64,000 bases of DNA, taken from assembly GCA_017468925.1 (NCBI GenBank), contig JAFUHI010000009.1, forward strand, positions 338,162 to 402,161, in the 5' to 3' direction. Position numbers and translations under genes: made by a program. Under the pieces are notes generated by a model, which was not told where the DNA came from, did not search any database, and saw only the letters and a list, made by a program, of their open reading frames with translations. Shown piece by piece: positions 33,556 through 41,677 of the stretch; within the stretch, counting starts at the first letter, position 1, and each line of letters opens with the position of its first letter. Origin of the DNA: Bacilli bacterium (lineage in GTDB: Bacteria > Bacillota_I > Bacilli_A > RFN20 > CAG-826).

Positions 33556-36396
33556 ATGCCAGGGTGCTGCATGTTATTTTTTGAAAAAGTCAGGCAAAGA
33601 ATAAAAGTTTGGTTGTTGAAGATAAAAGAAAGCTTTATCGACTCGTTTCCGTCTGAATATTTAAGTTTTGGCAAGAATAAAAAATTTGCTTTTGTCGCTT
33701 GTTATATCACAATGCTTCTTGCCGTGTTTGGTACCGTGTTATTTCAGGCGCCTAACTTTATAGATTGGAGTTTAAATACATATTTCATTTTCATTTGGAT
33801 TGCGCTGGCAGTTTTGCTTTTTATTTTTGATTATAAAAAATTTATTTTTTCTTTTTTTCGAAGTTTTGTTTTTTTGATTCCATTTTTGTTATATTTGTCA
33901 ATTGCTGTAGCATTTGGAATTAACGCATATTCTAGCGAGTTAACTAGATACATTCTTTTGTCGTTCTTTATTCTAATTCTGGGTTCTTCTTTTGCGCCTT
34001 ATATAAATAGCAGGAATAGGAGATGGATTTTCGGTTCCTTCTCTCTAGCTGCATTTTTTCTTGCACTTTTAACTTATATTTTGGTCCTAAGGGGAACTGA
34101 TTTAAGCAGTCCAACTTATGCGTATGAAAGCAAAAACTCTACAGGACCCATTTTGTTATGCGCTTCTGTCTTCTTGTTTTTTAGCTCTACATCAAGCAAA
34201 TTTCTCCACAGAATTCTTAGATGGCTTGGGGCTCTATTTTTTATAGTAATGATTGCAATAATGAAATGCAGAGCAGTTTTGGTTGCTGCCCCGTTCGTTT
34301 ATCTTGTAGTTTTTTTGTACACAAAGCCGACAAACGTCCAAATAACTATTGTTTTTTCTATTGTTATGTTGGCCATAATATTGATTTTTTCCATACCTTC
34401 AATCAGAGAAACGATTATTGATAATATTTTGTTCAATAACAAGACGAATTTAGATAGCCTTTCATCCGGGAGAATCTCATCGATTATCAAGGCGTTTGAG
34501 ATGTTCAGACCATTCCTTGGCAGTGGCGATACTTATGTGGATTGCTTCCCGGTGCAACTCATTTGTAGTTTCGGAATTTTTGGTTCCATTATGCTTTTGC
34601 CATTTATTGGATTGCGTTTTTATGCGCTTTACTTGGCAAAAAAACGTGAAAACAACAGGGCAAATTTTTATTTATTATTAATTTTAACTATTTTCTTTAT
34701 GATGAATTCACTTTTGGAGGGTCATGGTGCATTTGGTCCAGGTGCAAGATCATTTGTTTACTGGCTTGTCATAGGTTTTCATATTGGCAGAACTCGTTTA
34801 ATGCCATTGACAAATCAATGTGAGAAACTATGTGTAAAGACCACTCCGGATATAGTTTTTACAGCACTTTCTGCTCTTTTAGTTGTTTTGACATCAGCCA
34901 TTTCTGTAATACCCAATGCCTTTAGTAGTTTATCTTTGAAAGTTTACGATAGAATAGACCGCTCTGTAGTCTCTGGCGAATTTGTCGCACCAACTTCTAT
35001 TTCGGTAGAGGGTCCTAATAAGTTGTGCATTGGTCAAACTATAAAATTAAATGCTGTCATTTATCCAGAAAACGTTTCTGATTGTGGGCATCAATGGGAA
35101 TCGTGGTCGGCAGGCAATGTTTTAACCATAAACAAAGACACCGGTGAGATAACTGGAATCGGGACCGGAAGCGTGACTGTCAATGTCATATCGTTATCCG
35201 ATAGAAAAATACAATCTTCGAGAGTCGTTAGTGTAGTGCGTCCAGATGATTTTATATTTCCTGAATACACAATTAGTGTTGAAAAAAACTTAATGATGAT
35301 AGGCGATAAAATGGAGATAGTATACGACAGAAATACAATTTCAAACCCAGAATGGTTGTTATTCTCATCCAGCGACAAAAGCGTTGCATCCGTTGATGAA
35401 CACGGTGTTATAACGGCAGCCGGAAGCGGCGATTGTTTTATTTCATCTCAGCTAAAGATTGGCAATAAGATAAAATCAAATGATATTTTGATTTCTGTTT
35501 CTGATGAAACAATAACCCCAGTTACGTCGATTGCTTTTGATGTCCCTAATGAAATCTATCAATATGAGCCGCTTTCTTTGGAAACCAGATTAAATGAAGG
35601 CGCATCCAACACCGGAGTCAAATATAGTATTTCCGGCGTGCCCTATTCTTTCGAGAATGGCAAATTAATACTAAAAAAAGGTGGAGAAGCAACCGTGACA
35701 GCCTCATCAATCAGTAATCCAGAGGTTGTTCTGACAAAAAGTATTAAAGTGCTGAAAAATGAGCCCGTTAAGATCATCTTGGAACCTATTGATTGGTTGT
35801 ACATCAACAACAAATACAAACTAAACATTGATGTGCAATACGAAAGCGGGATTGTGAGAAGAGCAACAAAAGATGAAGTAGTTACGGAATCTGCCCGCGT
35901 TTCTTTTGGAAAGAATGGAATTTGCGACGATGGATTCACTTTGTGCGCTATGTCGTCTGGTTATGCTCAATTTACATTCCGTTCCAAAGAAACCATTGGT
36001 TTGGCAAAAAGATTTAGTTTCAGCGTCAAAAAGGTTCCGTTCGAGCAAAATGTCATCTCGGCAGAAAGTTTTGGGCTGTTTGTTTTTTCCACAATCTTTA
36101 GCATTTTTGCTTTTGTGAGTTTGATGATTAAGGGTAAAAAACGGCATGTTTTTCTTGTTTTGCTCTTCGCTTTCTCCCTTGGCGCTCAACTGCTACTTGT
36201 TTTTTTGCAAATAAAAACCTGGAATCCTTTGTATTTAATATCGCTTATGATGCCATTAATTCCTTGTATTATCATAACAGTTGCGTTTAGAAAGAAAAAA
36301 TGGTCGCTTGGATATGATTCTAGATTGCCAGATTTTGAAGAATTTGAGCGAAAAGAATTAGAAAAAAAGGATTTTTATTTCGAAGTGACAATATAA
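33556..36396 (+). CDS. Wzy-like polymerase fused to Ig-like (BIG2) domains
   Basis: 946 residues. The first half (about 50-460) has some 11 membrane helices with the layout of O-antigen or capsule polymerases, including a middle region with SSGRISSIIKAFEMFRPFLGSGDTY, similar to Wzy external loops. Then come at least three extracellular Ig-like modules of the BIG2 type: about 482-560 (INKDTGEITGIGTGSVTVNV), about 573-640 (SDKSVASVDEHGVITAAGSG) and about 655-735. Two or three more helices (about 836-912) return to the membrane. Ordinary Wzy proteins are about 400 residues, so the second half is an added binding module. Start is 33556, or 33571 (MLFFEKVRQR). TATAAT boxes lie at 33539 and 33544. 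It closes the cluster. Confidence 0.82.
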   Translation: MPGCCMLFFEKVRQRIKVWLLKIKESFIDSFPSEYLSFGKNKKFAFVACYITMLLAVFGTVLFQAPNFIDWSLNTYFIFIWIALAVLLFIFDYKKFIFSFFRSFVFLIPFLLYLSIAVAFGINAYSSELTRYILLSFFILILGSSFAPYINSRNRRWIFGSFSLAAFFLALLTYILVLRGTDLSSPTYAYESKNSTGPILLCASVFLFFSSTSSKFLHRILRWLGALFFIVMIAIMKCRAVLVAAPFVYLVVFLYTKPTNVQITIVFSIVMLAIILIFSIPSIRETIIDNILFNNKTNLDSLSSGRISSIIKAFEMFRPFLGSGDTYVDCFPVQLICSFGIFGSIMLLPFIGLRFYALYLAKKRENNRANFYLLLILTIFFMMNSLLEGHGAFGPGARSFVYWLVIGFHIGRTRLMPLTNQCEKLCVKTTPDIVFTALSALLVVLTSAISVIPNAFSSLSLKVYDRIDRSVVSGEFVAPTSISVEGPNKLCIGQTIKLNAVIYPENVSDCGHQWESWSAGNVLTINKDTGEITGIGTGSVTVNVISLSDRKIQSSRVVSVVRPDDFIFPEYTISVEKNLMMIGDKMEIVYDRNTISNPEWLLFSSSDKSVASVDEHGVITAAGSGDCFISSQLKIGNKIKSNDILISVSDETITPVTSIAFDVPNEIYQYEPLSLETRLNEGASNTGVKYSISGVPYSFENGKLILKKGGEATVTASSISNPEVVLTKSIKVLKNEPVKIILEPIDWLYINNKYKLNIDVQYESGIVRRATKDEVVTESARVSFGKNGICDDGFTLCAMSSGYAQFTFRSKETIGLAKRFSFSVKKVPFEQNVISAESFGLFVFSTIFSIFAFVSLMIKGKKRHVFLVLLFAFSLGAQLLLVFLQIKTWNPLYLISLMMPLIPCIIITVAFRKKKWSLGYDSRLPDFEEFERKELEKKDFYFEVTI

Positions 36397-36535
36397 TTTA
36401 AATGCGTTTGGCGCTAACGTTAACTACATAATTCTTGTCTTTTGTTTGCGCGTCTATTGCTCGTCGTTAATGGGACAGCGTATTGGAAGAACACTTGAAC
36501 AATTTGCAAAAAAGAACAAAATTGCTTTTAAAATA

Positions 36536-36560
36536 TAGAAGTATTTACAAAAAGGTTGCT
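36536..36560. repeat. Left terminal inverted repeat of the IS
   Basis: Begins TAGAAGTATTTACAAAAAGG; its reverse complement is found exactly at 37548-37572. Confidence 0.92.
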
Positions 36561-37413
36561 CACTTTTTCTGATTATATCTATCTTTTATGCGATAAGTGA
36601 TTTTAGATTGGAAGCATTTTAATTCCAATTGAGTCACTTTTTCATTGATGTTATATGCATTGATAGTTGATCTAAAGACAATCCAATTGAGATAATCTTG
36701 CAAATTCTCGCTTCTTGAACCGATATGGATAATCATATTTCTTTCTATCTCTCCGCAGAAAGAATTGATGGGTTGCATATGTTTTTTTTGGATTCTCTGG
36801 CAACCGATTTCCATATTTCATCAGTCGCATTCAATTCTTTTATAAGTTTATCGTGAGAAAATATTCCATCATGAATAATGTGACTGCCAGGGGCGATATG
36901 TTTGCCATATGAACCAAGGCACTGCTTGCTTGATATATGCCCTCTTCCCACTATTTCGGCATATTTATTGCCGTTGTTGTCTATCGCGCAAGCAACCACT
37001 ATTTGGTTAATGGATTGCCCTCGATATTTAAGACCATTAGCTTTTGTGACCAGATATCTTTTATTGACCGGTATTAATTTCTCATCGATCCAAACTGTGT
37101 TTGATAACATTGTTTCCTTTATCATTTGGCCCGCGACTTTATATATTTTCATTCTCCACATATAGGCAGTTCTGCTGGATATGGATAAAACATCCATGAT
37201 CGTTTCTATCTTGCTATCATCAATGACCAATATTATCAGCTTCCTTAATGTCTCTTTGTCTAGTTTCGCTGATGAAAACATTGTTTTAGTCGCTTCAAGA
37301 AATATTCTTTCGCATGACGAACATTTATATCTCTGTTTGCCTTCTCTTTTTCCGTTTTTCTTAAAAATGAAATCGCCGCAGAATGGGCAAAATAACTTCT
37401 TTGAATCCATCAA
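36560..37413 (-). CDS. IS1595-family transposase, expressed by predicted -1 frameshift
   Basis: Two frames make one protein. The first (start 37413, stop 36745) has an N-terminal zinc ribbon CPFCGDFIFKKNGKREGKQRYKC and SSCE, a helix-turn-helix and the DDE-type core (VWIDEKLIPV, VACAIDNNGNKYAEI, IIHDGIFSHD). The second (ending 36560) carries the family's C-terminal end MQPINSFCGEIERNMI and SENLQDYLNWIVFR. The frames meet at A_AAA_AAC (36781-36787 on the minus strand), a canonical -1 slippery heptamer inside an A8 run. The fused product would be about 284 residues, near normal. It could alternatively be an inactivated gene or use transcriptional slippage. An unshifted product ends at 222 residues without the C-terminal part. 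Confidence 0.82.
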
Positions 37414-37547
37414 AAAAGTTCCTTTCTAAAACGTAAGCAACCATCAACGAAAGGAACTGTGCTAGCAAAACCAATATTGATGGCTGCCTACGTTCGTTTT
37501 ACTAGCAAACTCATTATACAACAAAAGATTGCTGTCCTTAATCTATC

Positions 37548-37572
37548 AGCAACCTTTTTGTAAATACTTCTA
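37548..37572. repeat. Right terminal inverted repeat of the IS
   Basis: Exact inverted copy of 36536-36560. It lies 50 bases before the phosphatase start codon. Confidence 0.92.
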
Positions 37573-37622
37573 AAAATAAAACAATAATTCATTTTAATGA
37601 TTTAAATTGATAAAATTTTCTT

Positions 37623-38120
37623 ATGAAAGAAGTATATAAAAATCTATTTGTTGGATCACAATTTGATTATGAATGTAATCCTAAAATGTTCGATGATTGG
37701 TTTGTGGTTCATGCCTGTAAAGAACCTTATCACAGAAAAGCTTTAGGTTATACTGGGCGATCTGCGCCAAAGGACGACCCACGTTATTTATTTTTATATG
37801 ATGAAAAGAACCATTTGATTTTAAATATGGTTGATACTGATTCTCCAGAATTCTTTCGAGACGAAATGATTAATGAAGCCATTTTTTATGTTATAGGAGG
37901 ATTAAAAAAGGGGAAACGTGTTTTAATACATTGCAATCAAGGTGAGTCCAGAGCTCCATCTCTAGCACTCCTTTTATTAAATCAATTAGGAGTGTTGTCT
38001 TGTGACTTTGATGAGGCAATTAAAGTATTTGTCAAATTTTATCCAGATTATATGCCAAAACTTGGAATTTTAACTTACGTGAGAAGGAGATGGGTCCATG
38101 AAACTAAGAATCGAAATTAA
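37623..38120 (+). CDS. Dual-specificity/tyrosine phosphatase-like protein
   Basis: 165 residues, a compact cysteine-based phosphatase. The P-loop is HCNQGESRAPS with nucleophile Cys104 and Arg110 (CX5R); a general acid Asp is likely in VDTDSPEFF (Asp71 or Asp73), about 31 residues upstream as in dual-specificity enzymes. No signal peptide. Its end overlaps the following ATPase gene by 23 bases, so both are made together. Targets could be phosphoproteins, but small DSP-fold enzymes also act on nucleotides, RNA or phosphoinositides. The pairing with an ABC-type ATPase suggests a regulated two-protein system. Confidence 0.85.
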   Translation: MKEVYKNLFVGSQFDYECNPKMFDDWFVVHACKEPYHRKALGYTGRSAPKDDPRYLFLYDEKNHLILNMVDTDSPEFFRDEMINEAIFYVIGGLKKGKRVLIHCNQGESRAPSLALLLLNQLGVLSCDFDEAIKVFVKFYPDYMPKLGILTYVRRRWVHETKNRN

Positions 38121-40278
38121 CAAATGCCATGGTATTTATTCCATCAATGAAACATTAGATTTTAATGATAAACCAGTGATTATTCATGCTCCAAATGGGA
38201 CATTTAAAACCTCTTTTTGCAAAACTTTAGTTGAATGGATAAACGGCAATGATTCATATGATGTTGTTACAGGCGTTATCGGGAGCCGAATTGTAGAAAT
38301 TAATGGCAAAGCAGCTAAACCTGATGAATTTGAAGTGTTTACTGATTTTTCTCATTCTCAACCATTAAGCAATTCAAAAGGAATTTTGTTAAATAATTCT
38401 TTGAGAACGGCCTACGATGCAGCGTTGTCAACTTACGAAAGTCTTAGAGATGGACTTTTGAATGCTGTTAGTAAAAAATATAAAATCAGTAAAATAGATA
38501 TGGTTATTTGCAGAGTTTTTAATGCAAATGATGTGGATGTAGCTTTAAAGAAAATCTACTTTAAATTATCTAGAAAAAAGAAACTAAAAGTGTTTACAGG
38601 CAATTATTCGGATTATTTTTCTGATACCATAGGGAAAAATATTTCAAAGGATCCATCTAAACAAATAATAGAAAAATATCAAAAGATATACAACAAGACT
38701 CTAAAAGAGGCTTTCATAAAGGAAGGAGTGTTTGATTTTTATAATTTAATAAATGTCTCCGAATCTCTTTCCGAAAATAATTATTTCGATGCAGGGAACA
38801 TAATAGTATTAAATGGTGAAAAACCTATAACTACAACAAAAGAATTGAATTCATTTATCGACAGCATTAAAAATGGTATTTCCAAAGATTCCGAACTTCA
38901 ACAAGCTTTTATTGGGTTAGAAACCGATTTTTCAAAAAGAGGAATGAATAAAGTTGCTGAAAACATAAAGTCAGACCCTTCAATGGCTTTGCTTTATAAG
39001 AATTATTCTTCATTTGAAGAATCATATTTGCTTGACAAGTTCAATTCATTTAAATCTGATCTTATTGATATAAATAAACAATATAAAATAAGTAGGAAGA
39101 CCATTAAAAAAATAAAAAGTGAAGCTAAAAAAGACGATGAAATATGGCGAGATGTTATCGACACATTCGATAATCGCTTTAGAATGCCGTTTGATATTGT
39201 TATTGCTGACACACCATCTGCTGTTCTTGGAATTGATGATGTTGCTTATACGTATAAGTATAGAGTCAACGGCAACACGTACGATGTTGATGAAAGCGTG
39301 CTAATTAGCGATGTTTTGTCAGAAGGAGAGTCTAGGGTGTTTAGTCTGTTAAATACTATTTTTAGAATCAAAGAATTAGAAAAAAATGGAAAGCATAAAA
39401 TTTTAGTGTTTGATGATGTGGCAGATGCTTTTGATTATTCTAACAAGCACGCCATAATCGAATATTTAAGAGAGATTTCGCTAAATCCTTTGTTTGATGT
39501 TCTTGTTTTGACTCATAATTTTGATTTTTATAGACATTTTGGAAATAGAATTAGCGGAAGAGGATCATGCAAATTTGCATCTAGTGATGGATATGGGAAT
39601 ATCGCTTTTAGTGATGGAGAATATTTAAAAAATCTCTATACAAATTATTTGCGACAAAAAGCGATGGCACCTAATTCCCTTAATCATGCAATTGCAATTG
39701 TTCCGTTTGCAAGAGCGGCAGAAGAAATAATTAATCCAAATTATGAAACCAATGATACGATCTATGATTTATTAACAAATATTTTGCATTATAGACCAAA
39801 TAGTGGAGCAAGAATTACTGGCAATTCTTATGCTAAAAAGGTTGGGAAATTGTTGAATATGCAGCTCACCTCACTCATTGGGCACAAAACTAGATTGTAT
39901 AAAATAATATATAATCAAGCCATACAAATTGCGGCATCGACTACGATAGACCAAAAAATAGAGGAGAAGATTTTACTTTCGATGGCCATGAGAATTTTTG
40001 GTGAAAAATACATGATATATCACCTAAGAAATACTGGTGTTATAACTAACTCTTTCTGCTTGAATAATGTTCAGTTTGGGCAACTACTCGATTTATTCAG
40101 GAATAACAGCGGTAATAAACATGCAATTGATACGTTAGATTTAATAAGTATTTTTACTCCTATCGAAATACATGTTAATGGTTTTGCTTACGAACCGTTG
40201 ATTGATTATTCAATTGTTAGACTTAGAAAACTATTTAAAGACCTGGATATGTTGCTTGGAAAAACACTGAGACCTTGA
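38098..40278 (+). CDS. ABC-type (RloC/PrrC-like) ATPase with uncharacterised C-terminal domain
   Basis: 726 residues. Walker A is HAPNGTFKTS (30-39), a variant P-loop common in phage-defence ATPases of the AAA_13/PrrC/RloC kind. A long charged helical insert (about 110-370), probably coiled coil, splits the domain. Signature LSEGES (407-412), Walker B ILVFDD (435-440) and the H-loop LTHNFDF with His473 complete an ABC ATPase. The last 240 residues form a separate domain with FARAAEEI (Arg539, Glu543) and ILHYRPNS (His564), whose Arg-x3-Glu and His recall the anticodon-nuclease triad of PrrC/RloC; this is a suggestion only. The start is inside the phosphatase gene (23-base overlap). I know no named system with this gene pair. 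Confidence 0.8.
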   Translation: MKLRIEINKCHGIYSINETLDFNDKPVIIHAPNGTFKTSFCKTLVEWINGNDSYDVVTGVIGSRIVEINGKAAKPDEFEVFTDFSHSQPLSNSKGILLNNSLRTAYDAALSTYESLRDGLLNAVSKKYKISKIDMVICRVFNANDVDVALKKIYFKLSRKKKLKVFTGNYSDYFSDTIGKNISKDPSKQIIEKYQKIYNKTLKEAFIKEGVFDFYNLINVSESLSENNYFDAGNIIVLNGEKPITTTKELNSFIDSIKNGISKDSELQQAFIGLETDFSKRGMNKVAENIKSDPSMALLYKNYSSFEESYLLDKFNSFKSDLIDINKQYKISRKTIKKIKSEAKKDDEIWRDVIDTFDNRFRMPFDIVIADTPSAVLGIDDVAYTYKYRVNGNTYDVDESVLISDVLSEGESRVFSLLNTIFRIKELEKNGKHKILVFDDVADAFDYSNKHAIIEYLREISLNPLFDVLVLTHNFDFYRHFGNRISGRGSCKFASSDGYGNIAFSDGEYLKNLYTNYLRQKAMAPNSLNHAIAIVPFARAAEEIINPNYETNDTIYDLLTNILHYRPNSGARITGNSYAKKVGKLLNMQLTSLIGHKTRLYKIIYNQAIQIAASTTIDQKIEEKILLSMAMRIFGEKYMIYHLRNTGVITNSFCLNNVQFGQLLDLFRNNSGNKHAIDTLDLISIFTPIEIHVNGFAYEPLIDYSIVRLRKLFKDLDMLLGKTLRP

Positions 40279-40345
40279 TAGATTGTATTGTTACAGTCGG
40301 AAACTTTTTACTCATCTATAAAACTGGTATTTATATAGTCGGTGA

Positions 40346-40807
40346 AAGACAACGGCCATCGCTGAAAAAATACCAAATGGAAAATATAGTCGATATTCCG
40401 ACGATATCACCGTATCATCTTCCAAAAGAATACCAGTTAGTGTTCTCTGTGATATAGAAAATATCCTAGAAAATAATAAACTCATGATCAATCGCAAAAA
40501 AACACATTTTTCATCAAATGTTGATAATGTTTTGGTTACTGGCATTAGGATAAAAAGAAACGAATCTGTATCGTTGTCAACTTCATTTAAAAAAGATCTT
40601 AAAACAAGAATCTATCATAAGCTTAGATTTGGAAGCAATTCCGCGGAAAATGCATCGGTCTTGTTGGGCTTACTTAATTATTTAAAAATGATAGATATTC
40701 ATTATTTTAACAAAATAAATGCAAAATATCTTTCGGAAGACGGTTTGACTTGCTGTGAACAGCTTAAAAGAATAATCGCAACTGAGAAGCAAAAAAAGAC
40801 TGTATGA
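40346..40807 (+). pseudogene. C-terminal half of a retron-type reverse transcriptase
   Basis: A 153-codon open frame without a start before its key motif. It reads KYSRYSDDITVSS, the catalytic Y-x-D-D of retron and related bacterial reverse transcriptases (YSDD at 40394-40405), then LMINRKKTHFSSN and VLVTGIRIKRNESVSLSTSF, the motif following the palm (VTG) and the thumb helix KKDLKTRIYHKLRFG. The fingers and first palm half are missing: a TGA precedes at 40343-40345. The only ATG (40484) lies after the YSDD motif. It is therefore a truncated gene, separated by 67 bases from the ATPase stop, unless an unseen frameshift restores more. Confidence 0.78.
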
Positions 40808-40947
40808 TTTTCTAATATACAATTGTTTCGATAAAGAGAATGCCAGGCCATTTATATTGGTAAATTCTGTATCTAATAACATTTTGGAGAAAACTAAAGT
40901 ATAGTAAAAAAATAGAATATAATAGATACAAAGATAATATTACTTTT

Positions 40948-41229
40948 ATGGTTGGAACTATTACTGCGATATTTATTCTCGCGTTAGCGATTATTGGCTA
41001 TGCCAACTTATATGTTCATAATCTTTTTTTGTTTTGCCTTTTGGTTGCAATTTTATTAGTGATTATAGATATATTTTTTAGCGTTTTTTGGATTGTTTTT
41101 AGATTAAAAACATATAAAAAAATGGTACCGCACGAACAAGTTGACTGTATTATGACATTATTTATTAATGTAATCTCGCTCTTTTTTGCTATATTCGGAA
41201 TAGTGTTTGTGACAATTTACCAGTTGTAA
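40948..41229 (+). CDS. Small three-helix membrane protein
   Basis: 93 residues with three predicted membrane helices (about 5-25, 27-52 and 68-92) joined by short loops, the second being RLKTYKKMVPHEQVDC. No ribosome site is evident; TATAAT lies at 40918-40923. Retron and abortive-infection systems often carry small membrane effectors beside the reverse transcriptase, so it could be a leftover effector, but residue sequence alone shows no family. A weak hairpin GGTTGT/ACAACC (41245-41259) may end its transcript. Confidence 0.5.
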   Translation: MVGTITAIFILALAIIGYANLYVHNLFLFCLLVAILLVIIDIFFSVFWIVFRLKTYKKMVPHEQVDCIMTLFINVISLFFAIFGIVFVTIYQL

Positions 41230-41302
41230 AAGAAGTGATTAAAAGGTTGTGGCACAACCATTAATTGTTTTAAGGGCTCTAATTTGTTTTAATATGTGGT
41301 AG

Positions 41303-41536
41303 TTACCCTAGAAGCGCCTTCCCCGGTAACCGCTTTGAAATGGTGGGATTATCGTCTTTTTTACCATAGATACTTATAACAGGCATTTTGCATTTCTTTC
41401 TTAGTAGAATTATGGCTTCGGTCATCTCAGAAACATCGATAACTCCCTTATCGCATAATTCTTCTAAGATATAAAGACAGATGTTATATTCGTAAGGGAG
41501 TTTCTTATCTAAGATAACCTTATCCTTATTGTGCAT
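41303..41536 (-). CDS. Small protein, 77 residues, of unknown function
   Basis: A soluble peptide with two amphipathic helices: LPYEYNICLYILEELCDKGV and VSEMTEAIILLRKKC, then a polar tail. I do not recognise it, though the helix pair resembles small SHOCT-like proteins that travel with mobile elements. A second, truncated copy of its first 30 residues lies at 43543-43635, so the gene has been duplicated around the intervening cassette. A start-site stretch upstream is within the repeated segment. Confidence 0.5.
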   Translation of the reverse strand: MHNKDKVILDKKLPYEYNICLYILEELCDKGVIDVSEMTEAIILLRKKCKMPVISIYGKKDDNPTISKRLPGKALLG

Positions 41537-41581
41537 AGTGGCGCCTGTTCCTTATGTGTCTATAAATCCAATAATAAAAAG
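41452..41581. repeat. Left copy of a 120-130 base direct repeat
   Basis: Similar (roughly 75-80% by eye) to 43551-43670, in the same orientation. It covers the 5' part of the 77-residue gene and its upstream region. The pair flanks a glycosyltransferase and a PD-(D/E)XK-like gene. Confidence 0.75.
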
Positions 41582-41677
41582 AATATTTCAAGTAATAATT
41601 TAATTAAGCGTCTATTAATAAATAGACATAAAAATGCCCATAAAGTATTATATTCAAGAAGAAATAAAGTATATATT

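Larger units (their letters stand above)
36536..37572 (-). mobile_element. IS1595-type insertion sequence, about 1.04 kb
   Basis: Bounded by perfect 25-base terminal inverted repeats (36536-36560 and 37548-37572). It contains one transposase gene on the minus strand needing a -1 shift. Flanks read TTAAAATA on the left and AAAATAAA on the right, so an eight-base target duplication cannot be confirmed in this A-rich sequence. It sits between the polysaccharide cluster and the phosphatase/ATPase pair. Confidence 0.88.

Noticed and set aside
36902-37165. 87-residue frame on the plus strand of the IS
   Set aside because: It is the complement of the transposase DDE core; no ribosome site and no conserved pattern of its own.
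40275-40457. 60-residue frame directly after the ATPase gene
   Set aside because: Composition is not protein-like and the reverse-transcriptase motif runs through the same bases in another frame; it is probably not translated.
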